Positions 1 through 6,181 of a stretch of 11,689 nucleotides of DNA are shown here, in pieces (position 1 is the stretch's first letter; the number at the start of each line of letters is the position of its first letter). The notes under the pieces were generated by a model. The model saw only the letters and a list, made by a program, of their open reading frames with translations, was not told the DNA's origin and searched no databases. The stretch comes from an uncultured Bacteroidales bacterium (GTDB lineage Bacteria > Bacteroidota > Bacteroidia > Bacteroidales > JAUNSR01): positions 1-11,689 of the forward strand of contig CAMTOT010000058.1 in the NCBI GenBank assembly GCA_947074165.1, read 5' to 3'. The position numbers were made by a program, and so were the translations under genes.

Positions 1-59
1 ATATATAGTATTGGTTGGGAGATTTTTGAAAAGGCACGGATCATCCATTTTTTTTACAT

Positions 60-95
60 AAAAAAGAGACTGACTAAACTTGTTAGACAGCCTCT
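60..95 (-). terminator. Rho-independent terminator of the 120-893 lipoprotein gene
   Basis: Arms at 66-77 (GAGACTGACTAA) and 83-94 (TTAGACAGCCTC) pair at 10 of 12 positions, plus A65-T95, around a 5-nt loop. Read on the minus strand the stem is followed directly by six T residues (60-65 as A on plus), about 25 nt after the stop codon of the minus-strand gene. The plus-strand side lacks a comparable T run, so this mainly serves the minus-strand gene. Confidence 0.8.
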
Positions 96-119
96 CCTTT
101 CTATAATATTAATAGCCTG

Positions 120-893
120 TTATTTTTCGAAAACAAACCAGTTCGTCTGATTATTTGTATTTGGAGTAAGTACTCCCAAGTGAGTATTCTTACCATCTTT
201 ATCTCTGTACCATCCATAGCTCCATCCACCCATATCGGCATATAGAGCGTCTGAAACTCCAAGAGTAACCAGAGCCTTTGTGAAATCAGAAATAGTTGCC
301 GCGCCGTCAGTTTCAATAACCGTAGGCAGGCCTTTATAAATAGCAATAGCCCTAAGTGGCACAGCCGCCTTGAATAGTTTACACGGCACAGCCTCTCCGT
401 TAATAACAAGTAGCTCCTGACGGAATAGATCCCCTTTGTCAGATACCGCCTTATCTGTATAGTATTGCAGAGAATCAGACGCTTCCTTTATAAGCATCTT
501 TTTTCCTAATATTACGCAATATCCATTCGGTTTTCCATAGCCGCTCATCTTCACTCCGTCTACTACATGTTGACCCATAATACTTGCAAGATCTTTCCCT
601 GTAAATGAAGCTGCAATGCTCAGCAGAATATTTTTATTGGAAGTTTCCGGTTTTGTTATGGTAAAACCGGGTTTACCGTCTATTAGTTGGTAAATATTCA
701 TCGAAATTCCCGAAGCCTCCGCTTTCATCGTACTTACATATGCCGAAGAAACGACAACGGCGTCTTTTATTTCAGCCGCTTTAAGTCTTATCGAATCGGC
801 AATCTTTGCTGTGTTATCGTTACTGTTTTTGTTTGTACATGATAAAAATGATATGATTATCAATGCATATAAAGATATGTTTCTGACCGACAT
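120..893 (-). CDS. Predicted lipoprotein with phosphodiester glycosidase (NAGPA-like) domain signature
   Basis: A 257-residue protein. Residues 1-19 form a short signal with a hydrophobic core and the lipobox FLSC (Cys19), so export and lipidation are likely. A polar linker rich in Asn, Lys and Asp follows. The C-terminal half (about 175-230) carries PLRAIAIYKGLPTVIETDG, then a helix-like stretch, then DALYADMGGWSYGW. This order (an R-containing strand, a D/G turn, a helix, then an A-L-x-x-D-x-GG motif) resembles phosphodiester glycosidase (NAGPA / PF09992) proteins, where the last motif is normally LDGGGS. That assignment is from recalled family patterns and is tentative; the substrate is unknown. 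The gene is monocistronic, transcribed away from the 982 gene and followed by a clear terminator. It has no obvious link to the urea operon. Confidence 0.75.
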   Translation of the reverse strand: MSVRNISLYALIIISFLSCTNKNSNDNTAKIADSIRLKAAEIKDAVVVSSAYVSTMKAEASGISMNIYQLIDGKPGFTITKPETSNKNILLSIAASFTGKDLASIMGQHVVDGVKMSGYGKPNGYCVILGKKMLIKEASDSLQYYTDKAVSDKGDLFRQELLVINGEAVPCKLFKAAVPLRAIAIYKGLPTVIETDGAATISDFTKALVTLGVSDALYADMGGWSYGWYRDKDGKNTHLGVLTPNTNNQTNWFVFEK

Positions 894-906
894 GTGTTTA
901 GCTTTT

Positions 907-914
907 TAGGTTTG
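907..914 (+). promoter_or_regulatory. Candidate Bacteroidota -7 box for the 982-1257 gene
   Basis: TAGGTTTG matches the Bacteroidota -7 consensus TAnnTTTG exactly. It lies 67 nt before the ATG at 982, implying a leader of roughly 60 nt. The -33 element is weak: no TTTG sits at the preferred spacing of about 19 nt, only TCTG at 882-885. The same bases form one arm of an inverted repeat. Confidence 0.35.
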
Positions 915-950
915 TAATATTTATATAACACAAATCAAACCTCTTGTGTT
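908..950. repeat. Two interleaved inverted repeats in the divergent spacer
   Basis: AGGTTTG (908-914) is perfectly inverted at 936-942 (CAAACCT). AACACAA (927-933) is perfectly inverted at 944-950 (TTGTGTT), followed on plus by more T residues. The right arm of the first pair lies in the loop of the second. This could be a pair of operator half-sites or a leader hairpin; the sequence alone does not decide. Confidence 0.5.
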
Positions 951-981
951 TTTACATTGTTATAATAATATATAAACCATA

Positions 982-1257
982 ATGCTATATAATATGACAA
1001 AAGATGAGGTTTTAAAATTAATCAAAGAATATCAGGATTATCCTAAATATACAGATTATCCGGTTGGCAGAGAACTTATTAACCAGGACGATCTGGAGGT
1101 GCATGAGCAGGTGGCTGAATCTTTGAGAGAGGAGCTGGATAAAAATCCCGATTTCTTTAAACAACTTGATGATGTAGGTGTTAAGTCGCATATTAACCAA
1201 AAACATAATGAAAAAGTTGTTCATAAATCAGAAAAAAACGGGGATAATAATAAATAA
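982..1257 (+). CDS. Small acidic hypothetical protein
   Basis: A 91-residue protein not recognised as a known family. It is strongly charged and hydrophilic, with no signal peptide or membrane segment, so it is probably cytosolic. The first half is rich in Asp/Glu and Tyr (LIKEYQDYPKYTDYPVGREL). A predicted helix with many Glu and Leu follows, then a Lys/Asn/His-rich tail that looks disordered. The start is uncertain: ATG at 982 gives MLYNMTKDEV, while the ATG at 994 gives MTKDEVLKLIKEY, which begins directly with an amphipathic helix and is equally plausible. It lies about 100 nt before the OmpA-domain gene on the same strand, so the two may be co-transcribed, but nothing shows a joint function. 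Confidence 0.65.
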   Translation: MLYNMTKDEVLKLIKEYQDYPKYTDYPVGRELINQDDLEVHEQVAESLREELDKNPDFFKQLDDVGVKSHINQKHNEKVVHKSEKNGDNNK

Positions 1258-1265
1258 GCAATAAA

Positions 1266-1291
1266 AGGCATGAACTCTTTTAATTATGCCT
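1266..1291 (+). repeat. Weak hairpin after the 982-1257 gene
   Basis: AGGCAT (1266-1271) is perfectly inverted at 1286-1291 (ATGCCT) around a 14-nt loop, 8 nt after the stop codon. There is no T run afterwards, so it is at best a weak terminator or an mRNA-stabilising hairpin. Confidence 0.3.
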
Positions 1292-1316
1292 GCGTTATTA
1301 GTTATGTATAAACACT

Positions 1317-1342
1317 AAATGTAATAACATTTAATCGATTAA
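1317..1342. promoter_or_regulatory. Adjacent palindromes upstream of the OmpA-domain gene
   Basis: AAATGT-AATA-ACATTT (1317-1332) is a perfect inverted repeat, and it overlaps the perfect 12-bp palindrome TTAATCGATTAA (1331-1342), 17 nt before the ATG at 1360. No convincing TAnnTTTG box is present here. A protein-binding site near the start is possible; AT-rich sequence can also give such matches by chance. Confidence 0.35.
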
Positions 1343-1359
1343 CGAATATTTTCGGAGTT

Positions 1360-2037
1360 ATGAAAAAGGTAATTGTGAGAACGATGGCTGTTGTATGCAG
1401 CTTGATGATGATTGTAGCCTGTCACTCTAAAAAAGTTGCTCCGGCACCAGGCATGAGCGCAAATACAAGTGCACAGGATACAGCAGTAGGTGTAGTAATT
1501 GTTGCCCCTATTACAATGGAGGTTACACGAAATGTTGGTAAAAGTATGAAATCCCAACAAAAAGAGTTAATCCATGCATTAGAGGTAATAGAATATACCG
1601 TAGATCAGGGTGATACTATTGTTACTATTGATATAGTACCGGACCCTAACAAACTTGATGCTATTAAGCTTGGATTAAATGACTCTATTCTATTTAAATT
1701 TAATTCAGCAAAACTAACTCCTAAAGCAGAAATGGTTTTAGGTGAAGTAGCAAAAAGTCTTAAAAATTTCCCTGATACTTATGTGACTATGGTTGGTTAC
1801 GCAAGTCATACAGGACAACAGCAGTACAATTATGCTCTTTCAGTAAAACGAGCTCAGAGTGTAATGGATTATTTTGAAGATCAGGGTATCCCTGCAAGCC
1901 GATTGAAAGCAATTGGTAAAGGATGGAACGACCCGGTAGCTTCTAATAAAACAGCAAAAGGACGAGCTAAAAATCAACGTGTAGCTATATGGATCTCACC
2001 TAATGAAAATATGGTGACTAAAGCTAAAACAAAATAA
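1360..2037 (+). CDS. OmpA-family lipoprotein (peptidoglycan-associated C-terminal domain)
   Basis: A 225-residue protein. Residues 1-21 form a lipoprotein signal with lipobox IVAC (Cys21). Residues 22-105 are a spacer of unknown fold. Residues 107-212 form an OmpA C-terminal domain: ILFKFNSAKLTPKAE, then GYASHTG (146-152), then YNYALSVKRAQSV, GIPASRLKAIGKG, and ASNKTAKGRAKNQRV. Proteins of this class sit in the outer membrane facing the periplasm and bind peptidoglycan, tethering the envelope. The Arg of the peptidoglycan-contact site is present (R164), but the Asp usual in G-H-T-D is replaced by Ser149. This GYAS form appears, from memory, in other Bacteroidota OmpA-like proteins. The gene converges on ureC and ends at a strong terminator. 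Family is confident; specific role is not known. Confidence 0.9.
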   Translation: MKKVIVRTMAVVCSLMMIVACHSKKVAPAPGMSANTSAQDTAVGVVIVAPITMEVTRNVGKSMKSQQKELIHALEVIEYTVDQGDTIVTIDIVPDPNKLDAIKLGLNDSILFKFNSAKLTPKAEMVLGEVAKSLKNFPDTYVTMVGYASHTGQQQYNYALSVKRAQSVMDYFEDQGIPASRLKAIGKGWNDPVASNKTAKGRAKNQRVAIWISPNENMVTKAKTK

Positions 2038-2088
2038 TAGCTATTTCAAAGACTAATTTTGCATTGCTAAGTTTTTATACAAACAATA

Positions 2089-2140
2089 ATAAGACAGAGC
2101 GTTAGAGTAATTAATACTTAATGCTCTGTCTTATCTTTTT
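2089..2140 (+). terminator. Strong rho-independent terminator between convergent genes
   Basis: Arms 2089-2104 and 2119-2134 pair over 16 bp with a single G-T pair. An inner AGTA/TACT stem (2106-2109 with 2115-2118) closes a 5-nt loop. The run TTTTT at 2136-2140 follows on plus, about 50 nt past the OmpA-domain stop. Because the stem is nearly perfect it may also stop the urea operon coming from the other side, although the T tract in that direction is weak. Confidence 0.88.
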
Positions 2141-2183
2141 GTATATATCTAATACCCGGGAAGCATCACAATATCATAATCAA

Positions 2184-3890
2184 TCAAAACAGATTGTATA
2201 ATTGTGTCAGAGGAAGTTTTTTTGCAGGTTCACATTTTATATTTACACCATCGACTTTAACCTCAAAAGTACTATGATCTACCTTCACATCGGGTGTGGC
2301 ATTGTTAAGCTTTAAATCTTTCTTTGTAACCGTCCGACACTCTTTTACGGCAATAGCTTTCTTTGCTATATCGTAAGAAGCAACAGTGTCTAATGACGCC
2401 TGAGAAACAAATACACAAGAATTGGCCGCAGCTGCTTTACCTAAAGCTCCAAACATAGGACGTGGGAAATAGGGCTCAGGAGTAGGTATCGACGCGTTAG
2501 GATCTCCCATCTGCGCGTAAGCAATCATACCGCCTTTTATTATAGTTTCCGGCTTTGAGCCGAAAAAGCAAGGTTTCCATAACACAAGATCAGCCATCTT
2601 ACCGGTCTCTACAGATCCTACCACATGCGAGAATCCATGAGCCATAGCTGGGTTGATCGTGTATTTTGCAATATATCTTTTTACACGATAATTATCACAC
2701 CCTAAAGTATCTTCAGGTAGATGCCCCCTTACCTCTTTCATTCTTGAGGCAATCTGCCATGTACGACATATAACTTCTCCGATACGCCCCATAGCCTGAG
2801 AGTCTGATGTGAATATTGATATAGCACCCATGTCATGAAGAACATCTTCTGCGCCTATAGTTCCCATACGTATTCTGCTTTTAGCGAAAGCCAGATCCTC
2901 TTCATTTTTTTTATCAAGATGATGACATACCATAAGCATATCAAGATGTTCATCTATCGTATTTACAGAGAATGGGTTAGTCGGAGTTGTCGAAGAGGGT
3001 AGTATATTCGGATTTGAACAAGCCGTGATGATATCCGGTGCATGACCTCCGCCCGCACCCTCTGTATGATAAGTATGTATTGTACGTCCACCCAGTGTGT
3101 CGACCGTGTTTTCAATATACCCACACTCATTGATTGAATCGGTGTGAATACAAACCTGTACATCATATTCATCAGCCATATTAAGGCAGGTATTGATAGC
3201 TGCAGGAGTAGAGCCCCAGTCTTCATGTAGTTTAAGTCCTAAGGCTCCCGCTTTAATCTGTGATACAATAGCCTCTGGCTGTGATGAATTCCCTTTACCC
3301 AGAAATCCGTAATTGACAGGGATATTGTCGGTAGCCTCCATCATGCGTCGTATATAGAACGGACCGCATGTGCAGGTTGTGGCATAAGTACCGGTCGCAG
3401 GTCCTGTTCCTCCACCTACAAATGTAGTAATGCCCGAAGCGAGAGCTTCGTCAGATTGTTGAGGCGAAATATAGTGGACATGCGTATCTACCGCTCCGGC
3501 AGTAAGTATCATACCTTCTCCTGATATAACCTCTGTAATTGTACCAATGATCATTCCCGGAGTTACATTGGGTTGAATATGCGGATTTCCGGCTTTCCCT
3601 ATAGCTTTAATATTCCCGTTTTTAATACCTACGTCAGCTTTGTAAATACCGGTATAGTCAATAATTATGACATTTGTAATAACCAGATCAAGTATCTCAC
3701 TGTCTGTAAAGCCAGAAGCTTGTCCCATCCCGTCGCGTATCACCTTACCGCCACCGAAGACACACTCCTCTCCGTAAACAGTATAATCATTTTCAATCTT
3801 TATTTTAAGTCCGGTATCGCCAAGAGTAACCATATCTCCTGTAGTAATACCATACATATCCGCATAACTTTTTCTATCAATAGTTGCCAT
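2184..3890 (-). CDS. ureC: Urease subunit alpha (catalytic)
   Basis: A 568-residue protein, full length for the family. It hydrolyses urea to ammonia and carbamate at a bimetallic (normally nickel) centre in the cytoplasm. Metal ligands and catalytic residues are all visible: His137 and His139 (DTHVHY), Lys220, which is carbamylated in the family (GLKLHEDWGSTP), His222, His249 (CIHTD), His275 (HTEGAGGGHAPD), the flap Cys322-His323 (MVCHHLD), and Asp363 (SDSQAMGR). The N-terminus (YADMYGITTGDMVTLGDT) and C-terminus (LPLTQLYNLF) match family ends, supporting the start. One oddity is TTCTCGP (171-177), where family members I recall have TPG; Cys175 replaces Pro. It begins 15 nt after the ureAB stop, is the last gene of the operon, and is not followed by accessory genes. 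Confidence 0.98.
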   Translation of the reverse strand: MATIDRKSYADMYGITTGDMVTLGDTGLKIKIENDYTVYGEECVFGGGKVIRDGMGQASGFTDSEILDLVITNVIIIDYTGIYKADVGIKNGNIKAIGKAGNPHIQPNVTPGMIIGTITEVISGEGMILTAGAVDTHVHYISPQQSDEALASGITTFVGGGTGPATGTYATTCTCGPFYIRRMMEATDNIPVNYGFLGKGNSSQPEAIVSQIKAGALGLKLHEDWGSTPAAINTCLNMADEYDVQVCIHTDSINECGYIENTVDTLGGRTIHTYHTEGAGGGHAPDIITACSNPNILPSSTTPTNPFSVNTIDEHLDMLMVCHHLDKKNEEDLAFAKSRIRMGTIGAEDVLHDMGAISIFTSDSQAMGRIGEVICRTWQIASRMKEVRGHLPEDTLGCDNYRVKRYIAKYTINPAMAHGFSHVVGSVETGKMADLVLWKPCFFGSKPETIIKGGMIAYAQMGDPNASIPTPEPYFPRPMFGALGKAAAANSCVFVSQASLDTVASYDIAKKAIAVKECRTVTKKDLKLNNATPDVKVDHSTFEVKVDGVNIKCEPAKKLPLTQLYNLF

Positions 3891-3905
3891 AGTTTCCTGT
3901 ATTGC

Positions 3906-4649
3906 TTAATTAATAAAACCTTTCTCTTTCATTCTCTCTTCAGCCACTTTTGTCGATTCATATTCTCCCTCTATAAGAGAATTTCCTCCGAATATCTTTC
4001 TCTCTCCGTCAAGAGCTACAAGTTCTACGGATTTTGTATCACCGGGTTCGAAACGAACTGCCGTTCCTGCCGGTATGTTGAGGCGGAATCCTATAGCTCT
4101 AAGTCTGTCAAACGCAAGTGCCTTATTGACTTCTGCAAAGCTGCAGTGAGAACCGACCTGTACGGCACGGGTGCCATTGTTTTTTACTTCAACGTATATT
4201 GTTTCTCTGCCGGCATTAATTTCTATATCATTGTCAAGAGTTGTTATTTCTCCCGGTATTATATTCATTGAGTTGTCAGACTCAATGCGCGTTGATGATT
4301 TTGTAAGTCCTGAACCGTATAATGCAAGGTCGGCAGATAGGTTATTATTACATATAGGTTGATGTACTGATACAAGTTTTGTTCCGTCAAGAAGAGTTCC
4401 TTCTACCTGCACTTCATTTATCATCTCAGCTACGCCCGGCATTACATCATCCTTGCCAAGGATCATTGTACCCATCTCTGTAAGTTCGCTTAATGAATGA
4501 CCGTCACGTATAAATTCAAGAAGTTGTCCTGAAATAAGCGCTATAGATTCGGGATAGTTAAGTTTAAGACCTCTTGCATATCTTTTTTGAGCCACCACGC
4601 AAGCCTGATGCAGCATTAATTTTTCTATGTCTCTGGGGGTAAGTCTCAT
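3906..4649 (-). CDS. ureAB: Fused urease gamma-beta subunit (UreA-UreB)
   Basis: A 247-residue protein combining two urease subunits that are separate in most bacteria. Residues 1-100 are the gamma subunit (LTPRDIEKLMLHQA, LKLNYPESIALIS, DDVMPGVAEMI, DGTKLVSVHQPI). A linker of about 30 residues (100-129) follows. Residues 130-230 are the beta subunit (IIPGEI, VQVGSH, AGTAVRFEPGDTKSVEL, RKIFGGNSLIEG). The tail 231-247 (ESTKVAEERMKEKGFIN) resembles the extra C-terminal helix of the fused Helicobacter subunit (there called UreA). The usual GSH-[YF]-HF-FEVN reads GSHCSFAEVN here: Cys169, Ser170 and Ala172 replace normally aromatic, His and Phe positions. It packs against UreC and shapes the assembly; it has no catalytic residues itself. 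It sits 16 nt downstream of urtE. Confidence 0.96.
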   Translation of the reverse strand: MRLTPRDIEKLMLHQACVVAQKRYARGLKLNYPESIALISGQLLEFIRDGHSLSELTEMGTMILGKDDVMPGVAEMINEVQVEGTLLDGTKLVSVHQPICNNNLSADLALYGSGLTKSSTRIESDNSMNIIPGEITTLDNDIEINAGRETIYVEVKNNGTRAVQVGSHCSFAEVNKALAFDRLRAIGFRLNIPAGTAVRFEPGDTKSVELVALDGERKIFGGNSLIEGEYESTKVAEERMKEKGFIN

Positions 4650-4665
4650 AATCTAAAGTATTGTA

Positions 4666-5385
4666 TTATACAGATAAATATTTTTTTAGTTCTTCAAAAT
4701 CAATATTGTCTTTATCAGCGTCTTTTATCACGCGACCACGATCCATGATGTAGTAGTGATCGCTAAGAAGACGAGCAAAATCAAGCTTTTGCTCAACAAG
4801 TAACACGCTCAATCCTTTATCGACAAGTTTATTAAGCACCTCGGCTATCTCAAATGTGATAGATGGTTGAATACCTTCCGTCGGTTCATCCAGGACGAGA
4901 AGTAATGGGTTACCTACCAATGCTCTGGCTATTGCAAGCTGTTGTTGCTGACCGCCGCTAAGGTTTCCGCCAAGACGATTTCTGAACTCTTTGAGTATCG
5001 GAAACATTGAGTAGATCTCATCTTCTTCAAAATGACGTATGTAATCGCTTCTGGATTCAGTGCCGATAAGTATATTTTCATATACGGTAAGTTTAGGTAT
5101 TATCTCGCGGCCCTGAGGTACATAACCAATGCCATATTTGGCCCTTTTATGAGTAGGTAGCTTATCGATCTGACTTCCGTTCAGATTGATAGTTCCTTCC
5201 GTACTTTTCACGATTCCCATAAGAGAGCGAAGCAGGGTAGTTTTACCAACTCCGTTTCTACCCATTATAGTGGTTACATGTCCTTTAGTGGCTGAAAGAG
5301 TAACACCGTTTAGTATTTTGCTTTCGCCGTAAGACGCGTGTATATTATTAATGTCAAGGATTCTACCTCTCTCCAAATGTGTCAT
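4666..5385 (-). CDS. urtE: Urea ABC transporter ATP-binding protein UrtE
   Basis: A 239-residue ATPase of the branched-chain amino acid/urea (LivF-like) class; it drives urea import from the cytoplasmic face together with UrtD. Walker A is GRNGVGKTT (42-50), the Q-loop region is YVPQGREI, the signature is LSGGQ (142-146), and Walker B is LLLVLDEP (161-168). The H-loop position is Gln199 (LLVEQ), which is usual for LivF/UrtE. GRNGVGKTTLL and GYVPQGREI are typical of UrtE. The reading frame is open up to an ATG at 5475, giving 30 more residues (269 in all) that overlap the end of urtD. I chose the ATG at 5385 because family members are about 230 residues and begin near ILDINNIHASYG. This start leaves a 40-nt gap after urtD. 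Confidence 0.93.
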   Translation of the reverse strand: MTHLERGRILDINNIHASYGESKILNGVTLSATKGHVTTIMGRNGVGKTTLLRSLMGIVKSTEGTINLNGSQIDKLPTHKRAKYGIGYVPQGREIIPKLTVYENILIGTESRSDYIRHFEEDEIYSMFPILKEFRNRLGGNLSGGQQQQLAIARALVGNPLLLVLDEPTEGIQPSITFEIAEVLNKLVDKGLSVLLVEQKLDFARLLSDHYYIMDRGRVIKDADKDNIDFEELKKYLSV

Positions 5386-5425
5386 AACAAAATAGTGTTT
5401 ATATCCGGCAGGCGGATGTGTATTT

Positions 5426-6181
5426 TTATCTGCTAACGGTTTGCGCCGAACCGGGAGTGCCAAGATAACAGTCAATTACATCCTGATTATTTTTAACCTC
5501 ACTAAAAGTACCCTCAGTAAGTATCTGTCCTCTTACAAGTACTGTTACTTTATCTCTCGCAATCTGTTCCACGAAATGCATGTCATGTTCGATAACTATC
5601 ACGCTGTTTTGTTTTCCAAGTTCACATAGCAATTCACCCGTTTTCTCTGTTTCTGCGTCAGACATTCCGGCTGCAGGCTCATCAATAAGCATGAGAGTAG
5701 GCTCCTGAAGTAATACAATGGCTATCTCTAGCCATTGTTTCTGACCGTGAGACAGCGCGCCTGCCGGCTTAGACAGATGTTCATATAGCCCCACCTTCTT
5801 AGCTACAGACTCTATACGGGCAGACTGTTCACCACTTAACTTAAAGAAAAGAGAAGAGAAAACGCCTTTGTCTGTTTTAAGTCCAAGCAGCATATTATCA
5901 AAAACAGATAACCCGGTAAAAACAGATGGTTTTTGGAATTTACGTCCTATCCCACGTTTTGCGATGTCATATTCAGACATTCCTATAATGTTTTCACCTT
6001 TGAAAAAAGCTTCTCCTCCGTTTGGTTTTGTCTTACCGCATAATATATCCATCAGGGTTGATTTCCCCGCTCCGTTAGGTCCTATCACCACTCTCAGTTC
6101 TTTATCTTTGATACTGAAACTGTCAATATTCAGAGCTTTTACGCCTCCGAACGATACATTAAGATTGTTTACTGTCAGCAT
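5426..6181 (-). CDS. urtD: Urea ABC transporter ATP-binding protein UrtD
   Basis: A 251-residue ATPase of the LivG-like class, partner of UrtE. Walker A is GPNGAGKST (34-42), the Q-loop Gln is 83 (KFQKPSVF), and the signature is LSHGQ (143-147) within LSHGQKQWLEI. That stretch is the hallmark that separates UrtD from amino-acid LivG proteins, which have LSGGQ or LPYG. Walker B is LMLIDEP (163-169), followed by AAGMSDAET, and the H-loop is His199 (IEHDM). Length is normal for the family. Its start lies inside the end of urtC (23-nt overlap), which suggests translational coupling. It acts on the cytoplasmic side of the UrtB/UrtC channel. Confidence 0.96.
   Translation of the reverse strand: MLTVNNLNVSFGGVKALNIDSFSIKDKELRVVIGPNGAGKSTLMDILCGKTKPNGGEAFFKGENIIGMSEYDIAKRGIGRKFQKPSVFTGLSVFDNMLLGLKTDKGVFSSLFFKLSGEQSARIESVAKKVGLYEHLSKPAGALSHGQKQWLEIAIVLLQEPTLMLIDEPAAGMSDAETEKTGELLCELGKQNSVIVIEHDMHFVEQIARDKVTVLVRGQILTEGTFSEVKNNQDVIDCYLGTPGSAQTVSR

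Noticed and set aside
1..59. Possible end of another gene or adapter at the left edge
   Set aside because: No frame continues meaningfully and no adapter sequence matches; the bases look like plain AT-rich spacer.
2963..3226. Minus-strand open frame inside ureC in another frame
   Set aside because: It overlaps the conserved urease core (His249 to His275 region), so it is a frame shadow.
3573..4271. Plus-strand open frame of 232 codons antisense to ureC and ureAB
   Set aside because: It lies wholly opposite two unmistakable urease genes, and its translation is low-complexity Ser/Cys/Phe/Tyr-rich sequence with no domain pattern.
4650..4665. Possible separate regulatory region between urtE and ureAB
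   Set aside because: The gap is only 16 nt with no promoter motif, hairpin or palindrome, which fits simple operon continuity.
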